The notes under the pieces are model-generated. The model saw nothing but the letters and a program-made list of their open reading frames with translations, made no database searches and had not been told where the DNA came from. Below, piece by piece: positions 10,751 through 17,450 of a stretch of DNA of 17,450 bases (positions are counted from its first letter, which is position 1; each line of letters opens with the position of its first letter). The DNA is from Victivallales bacterium (GTDB taxonomy: Bacteria; Verrucomicrobiota; Lentisphaeria; Oligosphaerales; Lenti-02), in NCBI GenBank assembly GCA_018648945.1, contig JABGQJ010000084.1, forward strand, positions 1-17,450, read 5' to 3'. Both the position numbers and the translations under genes were made by a program.

Positions 10751-10779
10751 ATCGTACACCAGGTAGTGGGTGTTCACAA
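10751..10779 (-). promoter_or_regulatory. Candidate sigma70-type promoter for the histidine kinase-esterase pair
   Basis: On the minus strand TTGTGA (complement of 10774-10779) and TACGAT (complement of 10751-10756) are 17 nt apart, each a 4/6 match to consensus. Transcription would begin near 10744, leaving about 60 nt of leader before the ATG at 10682, which supports that start. Confidence 0.45.
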
Positions 10780-10862
10780 TCCCCCGCCGCCCGCAATCGC
10801 TGGCCGGGGGACGACGCAACTGGACTCCTGGCCCCCGGCGCAACAGATTGGCCAGGCAGCCC

Positions 10863-10893
10863 GGCGAGCCCCACCGACCTGCTGCACCGCGAG
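10863..10893 (+). repeat. Dispersed 31-bp repeat, copy A
   Basis: Matches 15629-15659 at 27 of 31 positions. In the plus-strand frame that reads AGC at 10867 it encodes ASPTDLLHR followed by E. The other copy encodes ASPTDLLHR followed by Q, with three of the four differences at synonymous third codon positions. Confidence 0.6.
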
Positions 10894-11146
10894 CCTGAAC
10901 AACCCATGCGCTGTCGTCGCGAGAGACCGTAGCGTGGGTGAGACCAGGCCGTTGTGAAGATGCGATGGGCGAAGGCGTATTGGCGTACGTCACCCCCGAC
11001 GAGCTTCCCATGGCCCTCTGAAATCAAGGGCGGCAGGGCATAGGTGAGTGTCCGCCCCGAACACCCCAGTGTCCCCGCGCTTCGTCACTGGACATCCGCT
11101 CCGGCGCCACTCCGGGCCTCCTGCGCCACAATTCTCACTGAGCTTC

Positions 11147-11175
11147 TTGCGCCCACATCCACCGCGCGCTATCAG
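11147..11175 (+). promoter_or_regulatory. Candidate promoter upstream of the 1087-aa secreted protein
   Basis: TTGCGC (11147-11152) and TATCAG (11170-11175) are 17 nt apart, matching consensus at 3 and 4 of 6 bases. The predicted start is about 95 nt before the ATG at 11278. Confidence 0.3.
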
Positions 11176-11209
11176 TGTTCCCAGGCCCGGGAAGCGATTC
11201 CCTATCAGT
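11169..11209. promoter_or_regulatory. Direct repeats CTATCAGT 33 bp apart around a small dyad
   Basis: CTATCAGT occurs at 11169-11176 and 11202-11209, a spacing close to three helical turns, with the dyad TTCCC-N6-GGGAA (11178-11193) between. The first copy overlaps the candidate -10. A regulator-binding role is plausible but unproven. Confidence 0.3.
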
Positions 11210-11277
11210 CGCTACCGTAAGCCCTGTTGCGACAACCCCACCCCTGCCATTCGCGGTCCTCGCTGAGGAGAAGCGTC

Positions 11278-14200
11278 ATGTCTCTATCTCACGCGTCTGC
11301 GGCCGTTCGCATCGCCATTCTGCTTGGCTGCGCAGCCGCAGCAAGCAACGTGCGAGCCGTGGATGCGCCCGCGCAACGCGTTGTGTTGCACGACCCACTC
11401 TACAGCGTCGTCTACGCCGGACGGACGGAGCCGGCCCAACGCTACTTCCGCGCCCGTGGCTTCGAACAGATTGACACACGCGCGCTGCTGACGTGGATCG
11501 AGGCCCATCTTGCTGCCGGCACCTGCCCGGGCACGGTCGTGCTGCAACTCAGCGACGTCACCCCCAAAGCGCTGGTACTTCCCTGGGACACCACATCGCC
11601 GCTGTTCCGTTACTGCGCCGCCGGCGGTCGCTACGTCTCGCCCGGCGGCAATACGTTGTACCGCTTCGAAGGGGAGACAGACATCACCATCACGCAGCAA
11701 GGACAAGGCACGCCGGAGGATCACCGGTACCTGACAAAGTGCTTCGGGGTCCACTTCGTCTACGGGCTGCGAGGCAAAGGCAAGACGCTGACTGATGAAG
11801 GCAGTCGATGGGGCTTGGCGAACAATGGGTGGACACGATACCTACAGACAGGTGTGCCCCTGGCAGACATCACTCACGCATTCGTTCAGAGCGAGGATGG
11901 CGTGGCCGCACTAGCCTGGATCAAGACCGTGAACGCGAAGCACCCGGGTTCCGGCCTGATCGGGATGACGGTGACTCTCAACGACGTCGAGCCGCTCCTG
12001 GAGAGCATCTACCGGCTGTGTACGTTCAACGGCATTGCTCCGGTGGCGGTGCCGCCGGTCGAGTGGCGCAACGACGGTGCCAAACCGCCGGTGGCGGTCG
12101 TGTTTTCCATGCGCTTCGGGGCCATCGAGCGCCGCGCTTTCCAGCGTGGCGAAGAGATCCCGCTGCAGCTGACCGTGACGGGGGACGCCTACAACGGCGA
12201 CCACGTGTCAGTGCGTCTGACCCAGAATGGCACCGTGTTGTGGACAGCCGAGAGAGCGCCGGGCAACCACCAGGCACTCACCCTTTTCGAGACCATACCG
12301 ACGGCCCCCTGGCGCTGCGGTGAGTACAGTCTGGAAGCGGTAGTCGGGAAGCGGGAACCTGTGCGTGAACGCATCTGGATCTGCGCGAGACGCAAGCAGA
12401 ACGCGTTCCCTTTCTTCCTCTGCAAGAGCCGGCGCCTGAATCCTCACCGGGAAGAGCTCGCCCTGAAGTATGTGCGGGGTCATTACCTGAACGTGAACAT
12501 CTTCAACATGCACCAGATGGCAAACGCCGATACGCGTCCCGAGCAGGCCAGGCAACTCGGTACCTACCTGGACCTGCTCCTGCGTCAGAACCTGCTGGCA
12601 AACGCCCGGGCCATGGCCATGCCGCACTACACGACGGAAGAGAACGGCGACGAGCAACTCATCCTCTACGACGGGCGCCCGCTGAAGCACGGACAGCGCT
12701 ATGCCCTGGGCTTCCGCGCCATCCGCGACGGGCACTTGCCCGCGTACCGGGAGACGCTGGGCAGGATGTCGAGTCTGCTGCGCCGTTCCGCGTCACCGGC
12801 AATTGTGCCCATTTTCTGGTCGAACGACGATGGGTCCATGGCCGGCTACTACGACTTCAACAAGAAGACGCTGGCGAGCTTCACCGCAGCCACTGGTCTT
12901 GCCCGTGACGCCCTCCCGCCACTGAAGAACGCAGAGAACATGAGCCCGCGCATGAGCCGCAACACCTTCATGCCAGATGTGCCGGAAGGCGTAATCCCCG
13001 ACGACCATCCATGGCTGCGCTACGTGCGCTACCACGCCGGCAACTACGCGGCGGTCTCCCGAGCGGGTATGGAAGGGCTACAGTCCGGCTGGCCCGGCGC
13101 CCTTATGGGTGACATCGGCTGCATGTCCGGGCCGCTCTATGTGGCTCGCGGCTACTACCCCCCCATCTACCAGGCGCCGATGAACCTGGCATCGTTCTAC
13201 CAGTACAACTTCTGGTTCCACCACTACTCATTCGCTATCGCCGCCGTGCGCATGGGCAACCGTGACAAGCCCTTGAGCGTCCTGACATCGGCGGCTTACA
13301 CGGCCTGGGGCGGCGCCTTCCAGCGAGGCGTGCTATACCACATCCTCAGCGAGGCGCCGCAGTGTGTCGGCTTCTGGTCGCTCGATGCACGTCAGGACCA
13401 TCTCTACCAGCTCGAAGAGGAGTCCTACGATGCGCTGCGTGAGGTCGCGACCAAGGTTGCACCGGTCGCCGAGTTCCTACAGCAGGCAAGGGTGCCGCGA
13501 GCACGCATCGCACTCCTGTTGGACCTGGCCCAGCTCTGCTTCAACGCGACCGACCGGCACCAGACGACCGAATTCATGCGCACCTCACTGGGCAACATCC
13601 AGCGGGCCGGGGCGCGGGTGGATCTCATCGCCTCCGAAGAGGTGTTGCGCGGCGACGCCGCCCGCTACGACTTGATCATTGTGTGCGGCCATCACTGGAT
13701 GATGGCGGGGGTCAAAGCCGCCCTTGAGGCCTACGTGAAGAACGGCGGCACGGTGGTGTGCGATGGCGCGACGACGATCCCGATCGAGGGTGCCGAGCGG
13801 GCCGACGACGCGTTCGGAACGAACGTGGGCACCTACGCCGCACCAAAGGCGATGGCGGCGTGCCAGGCGGCCATCAGCCGATACCGGACCATGGGAACGG
13901 TCACTTCACCGACGCCGGACACACTTGTGCACGTCAACCGCGTTGGGGACCTGCCTCTGGCCTGGGTGTTGGACATCGAGTCAACGGCAGAGGCGCGAGC
14001 GCTGCAAGCGGCGCAGTCAAAGGACTGGACGTATGGTGTGCCCAACTACCTTCGGGAACGCGAAGCGGCGGAGCCGCGCGTGCGCAAAGCGATCTCAGTC
14101 GCGCCGGGCTACTGGGCCTACGACCTGTGGCAGAGCCAGGAGATCGCGCTGCGGGCCGGTGCGGGGGGTCGGCGGGACGGTGACGTGCAGACGGCGTTCT

Positions 14201-14541
14201 ACGGAGCCGTACCGATCGCGCTGTATCGCGACCAGATCGACGCGTTGCGCGTGCTGCGCAAAGTCTCCTCGGTGACCTGCGGCGACACCCTACGCCTCGC
14301 ATTCGAGCTCGAATCGCCACGCCGGACGCCGGTAAGGGGACTCGTCCCCGCATCCGTGAAGGTAACGGGTCCGGACGGTTCAGAGGCCTGGGAGCACGGC
14401 GGCAACGTCCTCATCGAAGACGGGCTGTTGACCGTCGCCCTGCGCATCGCGCGAAACGATCCGCCCGGCGCCTGGCGCCTGACTGTGCGTGAGCTGTGCA
14501 GCGGGCGCAGGGCAGAGACAGCCTTCACTGTCCGGAAGTAA
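11278..14541 (+). CDS. Large secreted multidomain glycosidase-like protein (GH42-like layout)
   Basis: A 1087-aa exported protein with a Sec signal peptide (ILLGCAAAASNVRA, cleavage near residue 27). Domains inferred from sequence pattern: an alpha/beta domain (30-250); a beta-sandwich (270-365); a TIM-barrel-like part (390-730) with the GH42-like stretch GYYDFNKKTLASF and FYQYNFWFHHYSFAIAAVR; a Rossmann/GATase-like domain (735-900) with RIALLLD and YDLIIVCGHHWMMAGVKAALEAYVKNGGTVV, as in the GH42 trimerisation domain; and a C-terminal macroglobulin-type beta-sandwich (995-1087). The usual N-E acid/base motif seems replaced by SNDD (515-518), and I find no clear nucleophile glutamate, so activity is uncertain. 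GAGGAG lies 7 nt before the ATG. No exact family is recognised. Confidence 0.7.
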   Translation: MSLSHASAAVRIAILLGCAAAASNVRAVDAPAQRVVLHDPLYSVVYAGRTEPAQRYFRARGFEQIDTRALLTWIEAHLAAGTCPGTVVLQLSDVTPKALVLPWDTTSPLFRYCAAGGRYVSPGGNTLYRFEGETDITITQQGQGTPEDHRYLTKCFGVHFVYGLRGKGKTLTDEGSRWGLANNGWTRYLQTGVPLADITHAFVQSEDGVAALAWIKTVNAKHPGSGLIGMTVTLNDVEPLLESIYRLCTFNGIAPVAVPPVEWRNDGAKPPVAVVFSMRFGAIERRAFQRGEEIPLQLTVTGDAYNGDHVSVRLTQNGTVLWTAERAPGNHQALTLFETIPTAPWRCGEYSLEAVVGKREPVRERIWICARRKQNAFPFFLCKSRRLNPHREELALKYVRGHYLNVNIFNMHQMANADTRPEQARQLGTYLDLLLRQNLLANARAMAMPHYTTEENGDEQLILYDGRPLKHGQRYALGFRAIRDGHLPAYRETLGRMSSLLRRSASPAIVPIFWSNDDGSMAGYYDFNKKTLASFTAATGLARDALPPLKNAENMSPRMSRNTFMPDVPEGVIPDDHPWLRYVRYHAGNYAAVSRAGMEGLQSGWPGALMGDIGCMSGPLYVARGYYPPIYQAPMNLASFYQYNFWFHHYSFAIAAVRMGNRDKPLSVLTSAAYTAWGGAFQRGVLYHILSEAPQCVGFWSLDARQDHLYQLEEESYDALREVATKVAPVAEFLQQARVPRARIALLLDLAQLCFNATDRHQTTEFMRTSLGNIQRAGARVDLIASEEVLRGDAARYDLIIVCGHHWMMAGVKAALEAYVKNGGTVVCDGATTIPIEGAERADDAFGTNVGTYAAPKAMAACQAAISRYRTMGTVTSPTPDTLVHVNRVGDLPLAWVLDIESTAEARALQAAQSKDWTYGVPNYLREREAAEPRVRKAISVAPGYWAYDLWQSQEIALRAGAGGRRDGDVQTAFYGAVPIALYRDQIDALRVLRKVSSVTCGDTLRLAFELESPRRTPVRGLVPASVKVTGPDGSEAWEHGGNVLIEDGLLTVALRIARNDPPGAWRLTVRELCSGRRAETAFTVRK

Positions 14542-14675
14542 CTCGGACTTCAGTGTGAATCAGTGGCTCACGAGCAAATCAGAACACGGATCCAGCAATC
14601 AGCCATCGTGCAGGGCCAGCGTCGGCTCACATGCTGGTTGATTGCCGAATCGGTCACCTACCAGGAGACTGCGCA

Positions 14676-15575
14676 ATGAATAACTGGCTGTGTCCACTTG
14701 AGCTCGACTCCGAACGGCGCGTCGCCGCGGGCAGCGCAGCGGCACTGGCCGACGCGGTCCGCCGTGGGGCCGACCTGCGCATCTACACCGAGTTCATCCA
14801 CAACGAGCACATCGACGTCACATCCGACAACCCGGAACGAATCCAGGAAGTGGCGGAATTCGGGATTACATACCTTCTGCGAGACGCGTGGACGGCAGGG
14901 ATCATGAGCCTGCGACAGCCAATCGAACTCCCAACCGGATTCGGGCCGCGCCCGTCGATGTCGTTCTTCCTTTACAACCAAGACGGGACGCAGGGGATCG
15001 CGCGGCCACATCTCGACGCCCCGCCCGCAAACGGGCCTCGTGGCCGAGCATCCGACGAGCCGCCACCGGACATGCCCAAGTATCATGTGACGGATACCTG
15101 GGACACAGAAACGAACGCCCCGAGCCACAACTTCGTGTACGATTTCGACGTCTTCCGTTACTGCGTCTGCGACACCTGGCGTGAAGTGCTCGCGCACGAC
15201 CAAGCCGGCCGCGTCCGCGCCGGAGCCTTCACGGATCTGATCGACGCATTCGCCTCCGGGTGTGCGCTCAAAGTAGGGGTGGAGGGTCTGTGCGCGGGTC
15301 TCACCGAGGGGAGAGCGCAGGACGAGACCCATCAGCTGTTCGTGCAGGCCGGCCCTGGCTACCACTACACGGAGCAGCGCCTGTTCATGGCCGGCACGCA
15401 TCCGGTCATCCGGGTCGCACCGGCAGTGCCCCTCCGCTACAGTAGCGGGGACTGGGACTTCGGTTGGCTCATGGTGCGCACGGACGGGCACGTTGTGTAC
15501 CGCCGGTGCGACCCCTACTCGTTGAATTTCGAGGACATCACCATGCGCTGCGCCCTACGCTGGTTCGTACGCTGA
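14676..15575 (+). CDS. Conserved-looking protein of unknown family
   Basis: I do not recognise this 299-aa protein. It has no signal peptide or membrane segment and is rich in aromatic and acidic residues. Parts look like folded, conserved segments: RVAAGSAAALADAVRRGADLRIYTEF near the N-terminus, RPSMSFFLYNQDG (about residues 90-103), TNAPSHNFVYDFDVFRYCVCDTWREVL in the middle, and a C-terminal block with DWDFGWLMVRTDG and ITMRCALRWFVR. The start ATG at 14676 has AGGAG 8 nt upstream; an earlier in-frame ATG at 14631 has none. It sits 134 nt after the glycosidase-like gene and 98 nt before the amidotransferase gene, all on the plus strand, so the three may form an operon. No function is proposed. 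Confidence 0.8.
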   Translation: MNNWLCPLELDSERRVAAGSAAALADAVRRGADLRIYTEFIHNEHIDVTSDNPERIQEVAEFGITYLLRDAWTAGIMSLRQPIELPTGFGPRPSMSFFLYNQDGTQGIARPHLDAPPANGPRGRASDEPPPDMPKYHVTDTWDTETNAPSHNFVYDFDVFRYCVCDTWREVLAHDQAGRVRAGAFTDLIDAFASGCALKVGVEGLCAGLTEGRAQDETHQLFVQAGPGYHYTEQRLFMAGTHPVIRVAPAVPLRYSSGDWDFGWLMVRTDGHVVYRRCDPYSLNFEDITMRCALRWFVR

Positions 15576-15578
15576 CGC

Positions 15579-15668
15579 ATGCTACCCAGGGATGGCGCTG
15601 AATATGCGCGACTGGAACTGAGGAAGGCGGCGAGCCCCACAGACCTACTGCATCGCCAGACAAGGTGA
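15579..15668 (+). other. Possible 29-codon small ORF between the unknown gene and the amidotransferase
   Basis: It begins with ATG 4 nt after the stop of the 14676-15575 gene, in the same frame, and ends in a TGA inside the ribosome site of the next gene. It encodes the ASPTDLLHR peptide shared with 10863-10893. There is no Shine-Dalgarno site, so it would depend on re-initiation. It may instead be a decayed fragment. Confidence 0.3.
15629..15659 (+). repeat. Dispersed 31-bp repeat, copy B
   Basis: Counterpart of 10863-10893, identical at 27 of 31 positions, lying 15 nt before the amidotransferase start. Similarity fades on both sides. Confidence 0.6.
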
Positions 15669-15673
15669 CCTCC

Positions 15674-16348
15674 ATGATCCTCTACGTGGTAACCGAGACG
15701 GAAGCCAAGTACCGTGCCAGCACAGGCTGCGCGCGGATCAAGCACACCTTGGAGGCCCAGGCGCGCGACCTCTGCCTGGTCCTCCATTTCTCCCAGCTCA
15801 GCCGCAAACGAATTGCGGAGCTCCAGCCCTGGGCCATCTGCCATAGCGGGTGCGCGACCCCACATGCAGAGTACAACGTACTGACCCACCGAGGCTACCG
15901 CTGGGTCACCCGCAGTTGCAGCGTGCCTCAGATCGGCTTCTGCGGCGGGCACCAGATCATCGCCGTCCACCACGGGGCCGAACTCGGCAACATGCACAGC
16001 CTGCGACCTGGCGAACCGGACCTGAACCCGGAGTACCACCCCGGGCTGTACAAGGAGTGGGGTGTCTTCCCCATCGAGGTCGTCCGCCCCGACCCGATCT
16101 TCAAGGGTCTTCCCAAGACCCTGTTGATGCAGGAGCGACACCGGTGCGAGGTGAAAACGCTGCCATCCCAGTTCCACCTCCTCGCCTCGACGCCAAACTG
16201 CAAGGTCCAGGCCTACGTGCACCGCAAGAAGCCCCTCTACGGCGTGCAGTTCCACCCCGAGTCAGGCCCCGCGACCTACCCGCATGGCCCGGCGCTGCTC
16301 CGCAATTTCTTTGCCGTCGCCCGGGCACACCGGCAGACAGACGGCTAG
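15674..16348 (+). CDS. Stand-alone class I glutamine amidotransferase-like protein
   Basis: A 224-aa cytosolic protein with the class I GATase triad: Cys90 in GFCGGHQ, and His194 and Glu196 in GVQFHPESG. The oxyanion strand reads AICHSGCATP (55-64), unlike the usual SGGP. No synthetase domain is fused. Such proteins either hydrolyse glutamine or gamma-glutamyl compounds, or supply ammonia to a partner; the partner could be the unknown protein encoded just upstream. It is not GuaA, PabA/TrpG or HisH by motif. The ATG at 15674 has AAGGTG 6 nt upstream; a GTG at 15665 is in frame but overlaps that site, so it is less likely. The final stop is followed by a 290-bp gap. Confidence 0.85.
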   Translation: MILYVVTETEAKYRASTGCARIKHTLEAQARDLCLVLHFSQLSRKRIAELQPWAICHSGCATPHAEYNVLTHRGYRWVTRSCSVPQIGFCGGHQIIAVHHGAELGNMHSLRPGEPDLNPEYHPGLYKEWGVFPIEVVRPDPIFKGLPKTLLMQERHRCEVKTLPSQFHLLASTPNCKVQAYVHRKKPLYGVQFHPESGPATYPHGPALLRNFFAVARAHRQTDG

Positions 16349-16638
16349 CCGATCGCGGCCCCCGTCCCTCGCCCGTGCAGTCTTTGCGCAGTGTACACGC
16401 CACCTGTGCAAGATCTGCTTGGCACGCCCAGTTGCTTCCCAGAGCGAATGCACGGGCCCCCGGCGGAATCCGAGAGGCAAACCAGCAAAAACGCTCGATT
16501 CTTCGCTTCCCGGCCAGTCCTGGCACGCGGGCTGCATTGTTCCACCCAGACATGCAGCAGAAGCAAGAATCCCGCTTCCCGTGAGCTGCAACGAATCCCC
16601 CCCAACAGGGCTCCGGCCCGGAACCAAAGGCAAAGACG
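16349..16638. other. 290-bp gap with a small dyad, no gene seen
   Basis: No supported coding sequence. A dyad TTGCGCA (16384-16390) and TGTGCAA (16405-16411), one mismatch, flanks the palindrome GTGTACAC (16391-16398) and could be a regulator site, but no well-spaced promoter is evident. Confidence 0.4.
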
Positions 16639-17067
16639 ATGAAGATCCAAACACTCGTGCGGACGACGGCGGCTGGACTGATGTGCCTGAGCGTCGCAAT
16701 GGCGCAACCCGCCAAAGGCGAAGGACGCGGGCCGAGAGGCAAGAAGGACCCGGCGAAGCTCTTCGCCAGAATCGACGCCGACAGCAGTGGCATCGTGACC
16801 CTCGAGGAGCTCAAGGCAAGCCACGAGAAGCGAATGGCGGCCAGGAAGGAACATGGTGGTGAGCGCCCAGAGCGCCCGGAGCGCCCAGAGGGTGGCGAAC
16901 GCAAGCGCCCCACAGTCGAGGAAGTGTTCGGGCGCATGGACGCTGACGACAGCGGCGGCATCACGGTGGACGAATTCACGGCCGCGCTGGCCAAACGGGC
17001 GGAGCGACGTCAGGGCAAGGGCGGCAAACGAGGCGGCAGACGCGGTGCCCGCAAGGACGCCGAGTAA
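16639..17067 (+). CDS. Small secreted EF-hand protein
   Basis: A 142-aa protein with a Sec signal peptide (residues 1 to about 22, ending SVAMA) and two canonical EF-hand loops: DADSSGIVTLEE (46-57) and DADDSGGITVDE (101-112), with Asp at positions 1 and 3, Gly at 6 and Glu at 12. A charged ERPERPERPEGGERKRP linker separates the hands, and the C-terminus is a strongly basic, Gly/Arg/Lys-rich tail. It is predicted to bind calcium outside the cytoplasm. Such small EF-hand proteins are frequent in PVC bacteria, and their roles are mostly unknown. The ribosome site is weak (AAAGG). It is monocistronic by layout, with its own terminator 28 nt after the stop. Confidence 0.88.
   Translation: MKIQTLVRTTAAGLMCLSVAMAQPAKGEGRGPRGKKDPAKLFARIDADSSGIVTLEELKASHEKRMAARKEHGGERPERPERPEGGERKRPTVEEVFGRMDADDSGGITVDEFTAALAKRAERRQGKGGKRGGRRGARKDAE
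16861..16887 (+). repeat. Three tandem 9-bp units in the EF-hand gene
   Basis: GAGCGCCCA, GAGCGCCCG and GAGCGCCCA in a row encode the repeated Glu-Arg-Pro linker. The repeat keeps the frame, so copy-number change would only lengthen or shorten the linker. Confidence 0.9.
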
Positions 17068-17094
17068 CCGACCCTTCCGCTGACTAACGTCCCA

Positions 17095-17136
17095 CGAATG
17101 GCCCGCCCAGCATGGTGCGGGCCATTCGGCTTTCTT
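17095..17136 (+). terminator. Intrinsic terminator after the EF-hand gene
   Basis: A perfect 12-bp stem CGAATGGCCCGC / GCGGGCCATTCG (17095-17106 and 17117-17128), with a CCA/TGG extension into the loop, is followed by GCTTTCTT. It lies 28 nt after the EF-hand stop. Hairpin plus T-rich tail is the classic rho-independent form, though the T-run is interrupted. Confidence 0.8.
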
Positions 17137-17266
17137 CGAGAAGGGCATGCCATGGCCGTGCCTGCCGTTTGCATCGCTGTCACTGGGGACCATAGTCGCC
17201 AGAGTACTGGATGGCGGATCCCGCGTGCTGCTCCCTGCCGGGGCAAGAACACGAGGAGTGCTCAGA

Positions 17267-17450
17267 GTGAAACTTGCACGGATAGCGGCAACGTTGGCCC
17301 TGGCAGTGTCTGGGATTCTGGGAGCACAGGCAACAGAACTGCGCACGCAGGATGGGCTGGCGTTGGTCATCGACGCCCGCAGCGGCGTGATCAGCAAGCT
17401 GGCGCTGGATGCACAGAACATACTGACCGATGCCGGCGGCCTGTTGATCC
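17267..17450 (+). CDS. N-terminus of an exported protein, cut by the window edge
   Basis: Sixty-one codons are visible. A GTG start at 17267 has GAGGAG (17253-17258) 8 nt upstream; a second GTG at 17258 overlaps that site and is unlikely. Residues 1 to about 22 form a Sec signal peptide (VKLARIAATLALAVSGILGA), then the mature part begins QATELRTQDGLALVIDARSGVIS, a pattern of short beta-strands seen at the start of many secreted carbohydrate-active or beta-sandwich proteins. The family cannot be named from this fragment. It lies 131 nt after the terminator, so it has its own transcription unit. Confidence 0.75.
   Translation, partial: MKLARIAATLALAVSGILGAQATELRTQDGLALVIDARSGVISKLALDAQNILTDAGGLLI

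Larger units (their letters stand above)
10683..11277. other. 595-bp divergent intergenic region, no confident gene
   Basis: Lies between the kinase (minus) and the 1087-aa protein (plus). It holds the kinase leader and promoter candidate, a 31-bp segment related to one at 15629, a plus-strand promoter candidate and the CTATCAGT direct repeats. Open frames of 60-115 codons exist on both strands but none has a start site, codon pattern or motif I can support; the stretch 10930-11050 could be a decayed coding remnant. Confidence 0.55.

Noticed and set aside
10746..11027. Overlapping minus-strand frames of about 90 codons
   Set aside because: No ribosome site, no motif and a promoter candidate lying within them; at most a decayed remnant.
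14590..14655. Imperfect inverted repeat CAGCAATCAGCC / GGTTGATTGCCG
   Set aside because: Two mismatches in 12 bp and a long loop; too weak to call a terminator.

Overview
The window is GC-rich bacterial DNA with short gaps, clear Shine-Dalgarno sites and no rRNA, tRNA, CRISPR array or transposase gene that I can see. Several gene types together suggest a member of the PVC group (Planctomycetota, Lentisphaerota, Kiritimatiellota) or a similar lineage such as Hydrogenedentota: a Tat-type 'RRDFLG' sulfatase, a large secreted glycosidase-like protein, a small secreted EF-hand protein and an Abhydrolase_7-like esterase. This placement is an inference from gene content, not a measured phylogeny.

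Left part (1-5190, minus strand): a nucleotide-biosynthesis operon in the order carB, carA, guaA. guaA runs off the left edge. carB and carA form carbamoyl-phosphate synthetase, and guaA is GMP synthase, so two glutamine-dependent enzymes of pyrimidine/arginine and purine synthesis are co-transcribed. A 191-bp gap with a candidate promoter and overlapping hairpins separates carB from a divergent UPF0280 gene (5191-5928). A DUF3592 membrane protein follows (6053-6604).

Middle (6605-10740): a 327-bp gap holds a striking palindromic block. It is bounded by 15-bp inverted repeats (one mismatch) and contains a perfect 14-bp hairpin and a cloverleaf-like three-way junction. Next come an iduronate-2-sulfatase-like exported sulfatase (+), then, convergent on the minus strand, an alpha/beta-hydrolase esterase that lies downstream of a soluble PAS histidine kinase with no response regulator in view. 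The kinase has a good promoter candidate and a strong ribosome binding site that fixes its start at 10682.

Right part (10741-17450, plus strand): a 595-bp non-coding gap leads into a 1087-aa secreted multidomain protein with a GH42-like layout. It is followed by a 299-aa protein of unknown family and a stand-alone class I glutamine amidotransferase, closely spaced and possibly one operon. A small secreted EF-hand protein with its own intrinsic terminator comes next, and the window ends in the first 61 codons of another exported protein.

The sulfatase, esterase and glycosidase-like protein fit breakdown of sulfated or acetylated polysaccharides. The least explained parts are the 11278-16348 three-gene cluster, the palindromic element at 6625-6841, and a short conserved peptide-coding repeat shared by the gaps at 10863 and 15629.
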